Assembly (NCBI GenBank): GCA_003117195.1
Contig: BDSI01000021.1
Location: 806,001-870,000, forward strand
DNA length: 64,000 bases
Direction: 5' to 3'
Source: Eudorina sp. 2006-703-Eu-15
Lineage: Eukaryota > Chlorophyta > Chlorophyceae > Chlamydomonadales > Volvocaceae
In this document: positions 44,452 to 55,699 of the stretch, piece after piece
Layout of the letters: the number at the start of each line of letters is the position of its first letter
Numbering within the stretch: position 1 is the first letter of the stretch
Notes under the pieces: model-generated
The model's input: only the letters and a program-made list of their open reading frames with translations
What the model was told of the DNA's origin: nothing
The model's database searches: none
Program-made: the position numbers and the translations under genes

Positions 44452-46858
44452 TCAGGTTGCCTGTCTGCGATCGTGGGCGCACCGCTCGTGTGCATTTTAC
44501 TTCCACAGCGCTGCAACATCATCCCAATCATTCCACCACCGCCAAGCGCGATGCCAGCAGCCTCGCGCACATGCTATGCTGATGCCATAATTCCTGACAT
44601 TGGAGATAGAGCATGAGGCAAGCGCCGCTGCTGGTTCGCGGCACCTTGTTTCATTCAGCGCGATTTGAGCGTGTTCTGGCGTGTTTCAACGTCATGTTGA
44701 TCAGGTCTCAGTCTTCCTGGAAGCGATACACCTCATTCGGTGCACTTTCGTGACCGTTGGGTAAGCAGCGCCAAGCAACGGTCCTGTTTGGGCCCGGCGG
44801 TCTGCTGACCCAGCTGTCGCTGGGGCCAGGTGCCCGATTGGGACGCGCCAGGTAGCACGCCCGGCAACGCGCCTTGTAATTTTAGGTAAGGTCGGTTCAA
44901 ATATCTTGGCCCAGAAACCCCACATGTAGTCAATGAATACGATATACGATATACGATATATGGAAACGCTGCTGGACCAACACGGGTCGGAACTAACGGG
45001 CGCAACGGGCGCAACGGGCGCTACGGGCTTCTACGGGCTTGTGCATACGGCACGGTGCAAGCCTAGCGCGCGTTAGCTACAGCGTACGGGCCTAAGCTGA
45101 CCGGGTGCGTCCGTGCGACCCGCTGATTTTGGATCAAGGCCCAGTGGACCCATCGGTCGCTGTTCCCATTCCCTTGCCCCCCGAACGTGTCTCACTCACC
45201 AAGCCCGTGGCCCCGTGGTGAGAAGGTTTTCCCCCACAAGGACCCCAAGGTCGGTGACGCGGTGAGCTGTAGCCAGCAGGTGAATCCGGCATTCAACAGT
45301 AATTTTCAATCAGCACCAGTTGTCATCGTCATGTAGTTGAATGAATGAATGAACGTTACAGCGGACCCCAAAGGGATCACCGGTGTATACCAGGGCAAAG
45401 CCCCAGCAGGCCCCACCGCCAAGGCGGCAGGACTCCACACCTCAACGCCGCACCCAAAAACACACCGGGCCATGACCCCACCCAGCCAGACACCGAAGCA
45501 AGCAGAATGTAGTCGTCCTTCGGAGCCGGCATTCAGCAGTACTTGTCGAATGCATTCCAGACCGGCTGCTTGCTGCGTCTTGCTGCTACATACGGTGTTG
45601 GCCGCGGATGACGCCGAACTGATGCCGAGTGGTGAAGAAAGCTAGCTGCCGCGGTGTTGGCCGCGGATGACGCAGAACTGGTGCCGGGTGATGAAGACAG
45701 CTAGCTGCTGTCTGCCAAAGCCTGAGACCTAGGGGCCTTGACGACTCGGAATGACGACCCTGCTGCGGCCGCCCTTCTCGGCCCGCGCAGCAATCAAGCC
45801 GGCCCAAATTGCGGGTCGACTATCAAACTATCATCAATTACTCGAGGCAACGGCTCACGCGCTTTGCTGCGCGTGTGGCACCTAATCCTCATGACGCATG
45901 GCGCTTGTGCTCTAAACCGACAAGTCCTGCGGTCGTCAGGGGTGTGTAATACGGCAGCCTAGGCGGTCTAGGACCCGACTCCCCAAAAGCGCCCCAAAAC
46001 TCCCGCGTCTTCCTTTGGTAGCGGCTTAACGCCCTCTCATCGCTGGCCAGCGTCAGCCGTTTGGTGCCCTTTGTCGCGCCTATGTCTTTGACAGGCGCTG
46101 CAGAAGCGCTCGCAGCTGTCGGTCTCTGTCGTACCTCGCTCGTGCAGTCTGCTGTCCGCTAGTGTCTCAATGTGTGCCGTAAACGCGGAACCGTCAAAGT
46201 TCGCGAGAGGCGCTTGGACTCTTACATTGCAATCCGCACCTAGTTTGCGCAGGTTCCTGCAGGTCGTGGCCTGCTAGGATGAGGTCCGTGCGGCCCGTGC
46301 AGGTAGGTCGAGACAGTTTGTTTACATAGCAAGGTGCCCTGGCTGAAGCTCTGTCCAGCGTCGATCTATAGCCGACTGCTCCGGCTTTGGAAGCGGCGCT
46401 GAGGGGTGCTGTCGTCACCCTTGCATCAGCGAAGGCAGACCGACGTCACTACACGCCAGAATTAGGCGGCCGGGCCAGGGTTGTCGAGGGTTTTTTAGGC
46501 GATCCAACCCGCTCGATTAGGTTCTGTTGCATTAATGCACAAGGTGATTCTTCATGGCGAGCAGACCTCTCAGCTTGCCTTGCGTCGTGTAATGTGGCTC
46601 ACATGTGCCATTCACTATGTCGCGTGACATGCACACGCGCACCGACGACTGCCCCGGCGCTTCCTTCAAGAGCTCAGCATTAGACAGCTGCCACATGACA
46701 TAATGTGTTCATAACTTCATCATCATTCATCATCATATGTGCCGGATTCGATCGGGAACGTTGAGCACGGAAGTATGCCTGGCCCTCCGTGCCGCGAAAT
46801 TCGGACGTTGCATCTCAAGGCTTAGAACGAATAACAGCGCAGCATCACAGCTAATACT
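44452..46858. other. Region without a supportable gene
   Basis: Contains a small GATATAC repeat (about 44940-44962), a GGGCGCAAC repeat (about 44997-45040) and a 59-bp tandem duplication (45593-45710). A TTACA at 46222-46226 could be the polyadenylation signal of the minus-strand gene ending at 46859. No coding signal is convincing. Confidence 0.4.
45593..45710. repeat. 59-bp tandem duplication
   Basis: Two copies beginning CGGTGTTGGCCGCGGATGAC, with several substitutions between them. Confidence 0.85.
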
Positions 46859-47380
46859 TTAATGCAATCGCGGCATGAAGTCCAAGGAGTGGTGCAATAC
46901 CTGCCACCGTTTCACAGTGAAGGTCGCACCGGGTAGGTCTTTTATAACAGGCAAGTGGTCGTCCTCAATTACGGGTCATTCTTATAAATATTGTTTGCAC
47001 AATTATACACAAGGATTACGACATTTTGCCATTCTTGCGCAAGGGACGCAACCTCGAGGTTCCCTTGGTAACCCTAAAGATTTCATGCGCTCGGTGCGTT
47101 GCAATGCCCATATATATGGAGCTGCAATTGTTATCTTGAAAAGTTGTTATGATGGCAAGTGCCAGGGTTGGTCCCTTCGGTATTGCTCGTGCCTTAGTAC
47201 ATCACGTAAGTGGACCAGTACGAAGACTACGCCAGGCTTTTTCACACAGGGATCGTCGTCATCCATCCAATCAAAATTTGACAAGTTAGGGGCAGCGTTT
47301 TCTTGTGTCTCAGCCTTTTGGGACGCATATTCCCTGCATCCGAGGGGTACACGCGGTGCTTTGTAAAGCACCAAAGGCAT
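46859..47380 (-). CDS. Small three-exon protein, possibly mitochondrial uL30m
   Basis: Three short minus-strand exons, 47206-47380, 47053-47121 and 46859-46938, join in phase 1 at both introns and give 107 aa ending DFMPRLH. The N-terminal ~45 residues are variable and could hold a presequence. Then follow KKPGVVFVLVHL (strand-like), RTERMKSLGL (helix) and FTVKRWQVLHHSL. The order strand, helix with LGL, and a final K/R..V.H stretch resembles ribosomal L30, in which a short beta strand, a KxLGL helix and a terminal KVxHLV element are typical. This is recognition by pattern only. The exon phases are good evidence for coding; the uL30m name is tentative. TGTAA lies about 635 bases downstream. 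Confidence 0.5.
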
Positions 47381-47664
47381 CTTCGTAGTGGTAAGTGCGA
47401 CGCATGATGCAAATTGGCGGCAAACATGTCGTCACGCTAAATGGCCCCATGGCAATCGGACGCGAATGAGCGGTGGGCGACCCCATACGGAAGCTGGGTT
47501 ATTCACCTGCTTTTCTATGTTTAGCATTTATGATATTGTCTTTATCTTAACGAAATTAATGCCGTGGATTGCAGTGCAGGGGAAAATTCTGACGCGCGCG
47601 TAGAGGCAAGCCAAGCCCCAGTCCAGGCCCCAGTCTGTCCTGTTTCAGTGGTAGGCAATATACA
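47381..47664. promoter_or_regulatory. Short divergent promoter region
   Basis: Only 284 bp separate the start of the uL30m-like gene (-) from the kinase start (+). It is AT-richer, with TTATCTTAACGAAATTAATG near 47543-47562. A bidirectional promoter is likely if both starts are right. Confidence 0.35.
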
Positions 47665-50600
47665 ATGCTGGGGGTAGGACCAACGCAAGCCTTGAGTAGA
47701 TTTGGATCGTCTTCCCACATCTTCATCAAGTCCTCTGAAATAATGGACGTGCCCTGCTCGGACGGCCACGCGCTGGGTCCAGTCAGTGCGAGCCCTAACA
47801 CCAAGAAGCGCCACAGCCTGCTCAAGGGCCTGAAGCGACTTGGGAATATCTTTTCTGGAAATTCATCCGTCAGCGCTGGCACAGCGGAAATTCGACCTGA
47901 CGCCGATTCTTTACAGCACAACATCTTTGCCCACGCAATCTCAACACCGGATTTTCCGTGCGCGACGCCGATTTCCATATCCGCGAGCCCTTATCCATCG
48001 TCTATGGATATCTCACAGAACAGCCGCCTGTCCTCAATTCTTCGATCTGGAGGAACCGGGAGCCCGCCAATCGAACCGCACTCACCTTGCTCGCCATTCC
48101 CCATGGGCGGCCGCGGCGGTGGCTTCTTCAAGCGCGACAGCGCGCAGCACCTGTCGTCCTCCAACTCGGACTGTCCGGCGCTGCGCTGCAACGTGGCCGC
48201 TTGCAGCGCAGGGACGCCCCCCGTCGCAATCTCCTCGCCCGCGCTCCGAAGCCCCGCCACCAAACAGCAGCTGCCCAGCTCCAGCCCTATAATTCTGGCC
48301 TCAACATCGCCGTTCAACTCCCTGAGCAGCGGCCCCGGCCGCCTGGACCGAGCGCCCGCGACACAGCCGCCGCAACAGCTGGCCGCAGCATCGACTTCGT
48401 CCCTGTCCAGCAGTGCTCTCCCGCCACGGCTGCTGTCCGCTCCGGCCGCCCCCGCCCCCGCCGTCGTCGCTGCCTCGTCGCCCTCGTCCGTGCCCCCGAC
48501 TTCAGCTGCGCAGCAGCCCGTGGCGACAACACCGGCGCCGGCCCCGGCCCCAGCCCCGGCCCCGCCGACGCCACCAGCTCCCAGGCCGCCCACGCCTAAC
48601 ACGACGCTCCTGGCGATCAACTCTGCCGTACCTGGGCCAATGAAGCGCCGTACATGGTGCCTGGACGATTACCAAGTTGTCAAACGCCTGTACAAAGGCG
48701 CGTCAGCTAGGTACGTCGTACATCGACTTGGAATACGGGAAAACCCAACCCGTGTCGCGGTCGTGGGTTTTGGGTTTTGGGTTTGTGAACGGCCTCCTTC
48801 GCGGGAGGAGGGAGGTCACTCGGCGGCGCCGAGTCCCCAGCACTCGGCTGACGCGGCCTGCCGCCGACGCGTTTCAGGTCTTTTGCCCAGTTATTGTTCA
48901 CCGCTTCTTCACACGCTCCGTCGTGTCTGCGCCTGTTGTTAAGGGCTGGTTGTCCCGTTTCCATGTTTATAACCGCCGGGGGCATCGCAACATGTTGGCG
49001 TCCGGCGGACCGCTGCCCACTCACACGCGCGCGTACGGTCGGTCGGTCGGACGGACGGACGGACGGATGGACGGGATGACGTCATCACGACCAACAGTGT
49101 GTACAAGGTGCGGCCCGGGGGAGATGACGTCATCACACGCGGCCGCGGGATGGCAGTCCGCGCACCGCATCCTGGGCAAGCTCGCTCTGCTTGCGGGGCA
49201 TTCTTACCAGGGATCTGCAATAGATACCGCGGATCTGCAATAGATACCGGGGATCTGCAATGAAGGACTGAACGAAAGGGCTCTTGGTTCGTGGTTGCGC
49301 ATCCGTCATTTGCGGTGTAACGACAAGGCAGTCACCCGCTGGGGGCGTGGTGGGCAGGTCAGGGGTCAGGGCTCCGCAGCTGGGTTCCCGCCGCCGCGCC
49401 GTTGCGGTCCCGACGCATGGTCGCGGTGGCTGGCTCTGCAACATGGCGCGAGCGGTAGTTTTGCGGCATGGGGGCGTGCGAGATGGAATACCGCAAACCC
49501 GCAGGGGCCCGTCGTGGGTTGGCACACGACGGGTAAGGCCCGAAAGGGGTGCCGGATCACAGCCGGGCGCCCTTGGTAAGGGCGCCGAAGCGCCGGGTTC
49601 CCAAGGATGAGTGAGCCTGCATGGGACACAGCCTGGCCCTTCCCAGCGCCTGCACCTAGACACTCCACTTCTTGAAGTCGCAATCACACTTTGTTTACCC
49701 AACCGCTTGCTTGGACCCACCATCTGTCTGGCCCCAGGCGACCTGCCTGAGGTCCGGCGCGACGGTGGCGCTCAAGGTGCGACAGTCGCGCGTCATTGGA
49801 TCCGCTGAGCATCTAGGATTTATAGAACTCAAGGGTTTTCAGGTTTAGGGATAGCCCCAGCAAGTAAGTCTGGCGCGTAAGAGGTGCAGAGGCGTGGCCG
49901 TGCGTGTGTGTGCTGGCATCGCTGCCGGTGTGCACACGCTTGTGTCCGCGCGGCGACTGCCAAAAGCCCGCAGCGCGTGCCGGGGGGAGACGTGGAACGC
50001 CCCGCGGGTTGTCGCGTCACCGAACGCTCCTCAGACTATTCGCTTTTCCGGCTGTGAATGTCGTCGCAGGTCTACTTCCTGACGCGGGTGCCGCGCAACG
50101 TGGTGCATATGATCAAGGTGAGGGCCGGAAGGCTGGTTTTAGGGTTTTAGGAGTTTTAATGATTTTTATGGTTTTAGATTTAAGGGTTGGGGGAGGAAGG
50201 CGCCTGGTTGTCTCGCTCCGCAGAGGCCCGCCTATGTGCCCACCACCGGCCCGCTGGTAAACACGGATTGAGTGTCAGCCCTCTTTATCCATTAGGACAG
50301 CGAAACCGCAAAAGAGCAACAAACCGACAACCGCCGATGTCGGCCGGGTGTCAGCACTCGCTCCCGCCAAGCGACCCGTTCACCGCGCCGGGCCTCCGCA
50401 CGACGGGCCTCCGCATGAGTAACGTTACAGGGGCCGACCCATGGGTCACCAACCGACGTGTTGTTGTTGATGTGGTTCGCAGCGCGAGATAGAGCTGCAC
50501 CACCAGCTGGTGCACCCTAACATCATCCAGCTCTACGCGGCGTTCCTGGACGGCGATCGCATCGTGCTCGTCCAGGAGTACGCCGCCCGGGGCGACCTCT

Positions 50601-52147
50601 TCCACCTGCTGCGGCAGATGGGGGGCCGCATGACGGAGGCGCAGGTGGGGGCGGTGTACCCGCGCGTGTGTTTGTGTGTGTAGGTACGTGCTACGTAGGT
50701 TCATTCGGTTAGCTGGTGTGCACGTTTGCGCTGGGCCCGATGCGTCATCGGCGAGTAACGACGCTGCAAGTACACTGAATAGTGAGCGCGCCTGGAATGC
50801 TGTACGGGAAGCCGGGGGAAGCGCATTTGGAACAGAACGTACGGTACCCGATGGGGATGCAGTTGCTGAGGGCGGCATTCCCGCAGGGATGCGGAGTACC
50901 GTAGTCGCGCCCCGACGCCTGTGCTTGCACCGCCGCGTCGACTCTTCTTACTCCCTGGCAATCCATGCATTCTTCCTTCCTTGCTTTCGTGTTCCCCGTA
51001 ACCCGCGGGGTCGCTAGGTTTCGGAGCTGGTGATGCGGCCCTTCCTGGACGCGCTGGCATACCTGCACGGTCAAGGCATATGCCATCGCGATATCAAGGT
51101 GCGAGCAGCAGGGGGCTCCGGGCGGGGCGGCGTTTCCCACTGGATGGGCTGCTGCCGGTGGTTATCCTTGTTACGGTGTCTTTGCGCTCCGTGGCGTGTC
51201 GTACTGCTTACCTTGACGTGTCGTACTGCTACGGCTCTGGGTCGGACGGCCGACGGGTCCCAACCCAGTCGTCATTCAGCCTCCCGCGGAACAAAATTGT
51301 TGTAGCGATGTACGGTATCTCTTTGGCGCGCGTGCGCTTTTGGCTTCCTACGCCCGATTGTACGCCCAATCATACGCCCGATCATACGGTTCGGGCGGGT
51401 TGCTTACCAAATATACACCCTCCCCTGTGTCCGGCTTTGTTCCTGGGTTGACTTTTTCTTATCTTTTTGGCCTTCCCCGGCACATATCCCCCGCCGCCGC
51501 CGCCGCCGCCGCCGCCCGCAGCCCGAGAACATCCTGTACAACGAGCAGTGGGTCCTCAAGATAGCGGACTTCGGGGTGTCCATCAATCTGAACGAGGAGC
51601 GGGCGGTCACGAGGGCGGGCACCCTCGATTACATGGTGCGGCGAGCGGCGGCTGCGAGGAATCGAACAGCAGACCTGGGGATCCTGGACGCGGCGATGAG
51701 CAAAAATATAGAAAGGGCATGTCAAGAAACTGTGAAAGTCGTTGCGCATTAGATTTCAGTCCGAGTGCGAGTTGTGCGGATGTTTCCGTTGGTCGCGCCT
51801 GCCATACCCATCTTGGCCTCTCCTCGCCGACCCACGGGTCACTCGGCTGTCCACTCCCCCGGCGCGTGTGTGCGACCCGTGGCCCTAGGCGCCCGAGGTG
51901 TGCCGCTGCCCCCTCAAGGCGGAGCCCACCGACAACAAGGACGATCCGTCGCTTGCCTACACGTCGGCTGTGGGTGAGTGAGTGAGCCATCCGACGGCGT
52001 GATTGCTGTGTTGCAGACGCGCGTGTGATGGAGAACCGAGCCGTGCGTGTGTAAACGAGAACTGAGCATGGAGTAACGGGAAGTCCAGCACGACAGTCGA
52101 TGCACGTTATATAGCACCCGGAAACCCAATCGCCGACAACCGTGTGT

Positions 52148-52188
<41 letters not shown>

Positions 52189-52204
52189 ATTGCAACCCGC
52201 CCGC

Positions 52205-52256
<52 letters not shown>

Positions 52257-52740
52257 GGGTGTGTAAGGGTGTGGTCAGTGCGGCAGCAGCTGTGTGGGCT
52301 CGGCCGTTGCTGTGTTGACATCGGGTTGTGAACCGTATCTGCGTCTGAGGACTGGACAGAGCCTGGCAACCGGCAACCGGCACCTGTCAACCAATCAACG
52401 GAAGTCGGCCGCACCGCACCCTCATTTGCGCGGTCGCCCGCAACCACGTGCAGACGTTTGGGCGGCAGGCGTGCTGTCGTACGAGCTTCTGGTGGGCTTC
52501 ATGCCCATGATGGGCGCGCCGCACGCGGGAGCGGGCGGCGGCAAGCCACCCCAGGCCGGCGCCGGCGCCGGCGGCGCCGTCATCGACTTCGTGGCCACCT
52601 CCGCCACCTCCCAGACCCTGCACTTCCCGGCGTCACTCTCCCAGGCCTCCCGCTCATTCATCCTTGCCGCCCTCTCCGAGGACCCGGGCGACCGGCCCAC
52701 CGCCAAGGAGCTGCTGCGTCACCCCTGGCTCAGCGCCTGA
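47665..52740 (+). CDS. Aurora-like serine/threonine protein kinase
   Basis: Nine exons in phase: 47665-48710, 49098-49107, 49738-49776, 50070-50117, 50483-50644, 51018-51098, 51522-51635, 51889-51973, 52454-52740 (623 aa). Residues 1 to about 330 are a Ser/Pro/Ala-rich disordered region. The kinase domain follows: WCLDDYQVVKRLYKGASASVYKA (P-loop), VALK (Lys 365), REIELHHQLVHPNI (helix C Glu about 385), CHRDIKPEN (Asp 460), ADFG (Asp 478), RAGTLDYMAPE, then AAGVLSYELLVG. All catalytic residues are present, but the first Gly of GxGxxG is Tyr. GTLDYMAPE and the HPNII-LYAAF block match Aurora/Aurora-like kinases, a group expanded in green algae where some members act in flagellar length control. 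The start could instead be the Met at 47743. Confidence 0.88.
49098..49107 (+). other. 10-nt microexon of the kinase gene
   Basis: TGTGTACAAG is flanked by CAACAG and GTGCGG. Inserting it between 48710 (phase 2) and 49738 (phase 0) restores the frame and supplies the kinase residues S-V-Y-K, completing GASASVYKATCLRSG. Skipping it breaks the frame, so the microexon is essential for a functional product. Confidence 0.85.
49210..49261. repeat. 21-bp tandem repeat, about 2.5 copies
   Basis: GGATCTGCAATAGATACCG units lie in the kinase intron between the microexon and exon 3. Confidence 0.85.
52141..52254. repeat. Two (GT)n microsatellites
   Basis: GT runs at about 52141-52184 and 52208-52254, separated by GC-rich sequence, in the last kinase intron. 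Confidence 0.92.
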
Positions 52741-55364
52741 TGGCTCTCCGTCGGCCCCTCTCCGTCGGAAAACCATTTCCGTTCGCTTGGCTCTGTAGAG
52801 GAGGGCCGCTGTGGGGCTCCCTGCCTCTCCGTCTTTCCGCTCGACAGGACCACGGAGACAAGACGACCTTCAGAGCCATGGACGGCAAGATCGACCGAGC
52901 CGATTGCGCACGTCGGTACGGATGTGCGTGTGCCCGCACAGGTACGGCACACCAGCCCGTGCCAGGCCAGGGGCGCGGCTGCGCCCGGGAAGAATGCCCT
53001 CCTGCGCGGCAACCGCGCACGCACCGCCCCGCCCATCCAGTCAGCAGAAGAAGAAACGAGCATGCGTGCGTGCATGGTGTGTGACTGTGGTTGGGAAACA
53101 TGCATGATGGGCCGCCGGCGGCGAAGGAGTTGCATGTCAGTCGTACTACATGCGGTGTACGACTGTACGACTGTCCGAAGGGCTCCTGGGCTCCTGGGGA
53201 CCTCGGTAACAGCCCGCTGTCGGCAGAGCCCCCCAGTGTGTGTGTGTGTGCCCGTTGGTCTAATCTTTTGCGGAGCAGCGTGGCATGGGGTCACGCGGTG
53301 CCGTACGGTGTGGTGTACGGCAGCATCGAGGAAGGATTGGAAGAAGGATTGGGAGGATTTTCAGCACTGTCTTCTGTGGCGCAGTTGGCGGGCTGCCCGG
53401 GGGCTCCTGTACGGGCGGTACGGCACGAGGGCGTCAAGGCGACGCTCGCGATTCCTTTCGCTGTTCATTCGCGAGCTAATCAATGCAGTGATGCATGGCG
53501 ACCTCTACGTCGCAGTCCGCTCAGGGGGCGCGCAGCTCTACGCGCACATAGAGCACACGGTGGACTGCTTGATTCTTAATGCGTGTTTCCATGCAGCCTC
53601 CTTCCCGGCGTCTCCGCGCTTTGCTAATCTTGGCGGCGCTGTGCTGCGCTGTGCTATGCTATGCTATGCTGTGCTGTGCTATGCTATGCTTTTTATTATG
53701 CTATGCTGAACCTCGGTGCGTAAGGGCGCTGTCCTAAGCCGTGCCGTACATGCGCGGCGTGTCTTATGTCGTGCAGTCTGTCGGGTAATGCGCATGGGGC
53801 GCCCCCCGCGCCCCGTGGTTGCACAGCATTGGGGTGCGGCCATTCTGAGCCGGTGTGTCGTACTGATGTACAACCGCAGAAACGGGGCCACGGAGCGCGA
53901 ATGTCCCCGTTGGCCGAGGCCCTCGTTGCGCAGCAGCAGGCCAGCAGGCCAGCATCGCTGTCGAGGGTCGCGGCCGGGCGACGGCACCACCGGGTCCACA
54001 GCGAGGTTGCAATGGGGTGTATGCACTGGCGTGTGTTGTCGTCTTTGGTACGGCAGATGGAGAGCGAGAAAGCGCAAGCGAGACGTTACGTTTCGAGTGA
54101 ACGAGGGGCCGTCGGGAAGCTCCGACGGTGGGTTTGGTTGTGGCTGGTGGGCTGGGTGCCCGTCGCTGGGCGAAAGAATTCCTCTGGAGAGGCAGGTGTT
54201 GGGTACGGCGTCGCGCGAGCCCCCCTAATTGTGGAGCTGGTTGGCTCAGCCCGCGAGCTCCCCGACCCGTGGGTCCGTCGGACCATGCTCGGCCGCGTCG
54301 CGCTGCCGATACCGCTGCCGCCACTGCCCAATGCCGCTGCGCCGGCGCCGGCCTGTGTCTGGCAGACGGACGGGGCGTCCGGCGGTGCCGCGCCGCTGTA
54401 GCCGCCGGTGCCGCCAAAACATGCTCTCCCCCACAACGCTGGCACGAAGCTGCGTAGGGTTGGTTGCGCTTCATTTGAGTGGGCGTAAGGCACCGTCGTA
54501 CTGGCGTACGGCCGTTATTTGCGGGCCTCTCAGCGGAAGCTGGTGTAGGCTCGAACGCCCTCAGCTGTCAGGCGCCTCGTCGCCGTGCTTTCGGAACACG
54601 CGGCGTGCGGGTGTACGGCAGTCATTTGTCGCCGCCTGGCTCCGCCTGGATGCACGGAGGCGCGAGCGCCTTGTGGCGCTGTCGTACGGAAGTGCGGCGG
54701 CGCTTAGTAGCAATACGAAATGGACGGGGGTTCATCGCATAAGGCGCTATGACGTGGGGGTGGGTGGGTTTCATGACCCATGGGTCGGTTGACGCGGTCG
54801 CAGACGGCGCCCTCTGGTGTGGTACGGTGTATTATCTCGGGCTGGGTGGACTGTGATAGGGGCCCACTTAGATGCCGTGCGCGTCCCATGGGTCTGTCAG
54901 TCAGTCAGGCAGGCAAGTACATGTGCTGGCTGGCCAGGCGCTCCGGGCTGGGGCACCCGACGAGCTGGGCCACATGGGCCTTCGTTGCGCCTAGTGCCGC
55001 CTTGAGCCTTTAGGCCAGCCTGAAGAACCACTGATGGGGAGCTGGCGGAGTGTGAGGGAAAGCGGAACACCCGACCGCGGCGCAACGCCGCCGCCACTGG
55101 CGCCTCCTCCTCCTTCTCCGCCGCCGCCGCCGCCGCCAATCGATTGATTGATTGATCTCCTTTCAATCCCCACAATCGCGCCACTCAGCCCCGAGCGGGC
55201 TTCCTCTTGGGGCCGGCGCTGGCCACCCTTTGTACTTCTATGTTCTTGAATGATTCGACAGTGGATGGACGGCGAAGTGAAAGAGTCTCCGGCCAGATCT
55301 TGGGGAGGACAGCAGCTGCAGCTAGGGACACGGGGTCTCTGCATGGTCACTCCCTTCCGAAAGG

Positions 55365-55512
55365 GTGGTGGCCGGGCAGGCAGGGTGGGTGGCCGGGCAG
55401 GCAGGGTGGGTGGCCGGGCAGGCAGGGTGGGTGGCCGGGCAGGCAGGGTGGGTGGCCGGGCAGGCAGGGTGGGTGGCCGGGCAGGCAGGGTGGGTGGCCG
55501 GGCAGGCAGGCT
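55365..55512 (+). repeat. 20-bp minisatellite GTGGGTGGCCGGGCAGGCAG, about 7 copies
   Basis: Seven essentially identical head-to-tail units. The near-perfect identity suggests recent expansion. Confidence 0.95.
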
Positions 55513-55694
55513 AGGGGGTAAGTGGTCGGATCAAATAACGGGGAGGCGACCCGGTTAACGACCTCCTGTCTCCAACCGAAGTCGGGTGCGGGTTGGTGGC
55601 GATTTGGCGATGGTTTTTCCGTTCTTTGCTGCTTGCTTTGGCTAGGTAGAGTAGTGTGATGTTGGCGTAGTTTTAGTAGCCCCGTGTTGGGCCG

Positions 55695-55699
55695 TGTAA
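55695..55699 (+). terminator. Candidate TGTAA downstream of the kinase
   Basis: This is the first TGTAA I see after the kinase stop, but it is almost 3 kb away, so assignment to that gene is doubtful. Confidence 0.15.

Noticed and set aside
46875..47366. 163-codon plus-strand open frame
   Set aside because: It is antisense to the three phase-consistent exons of the 107-aa gene and has no domain of its own.
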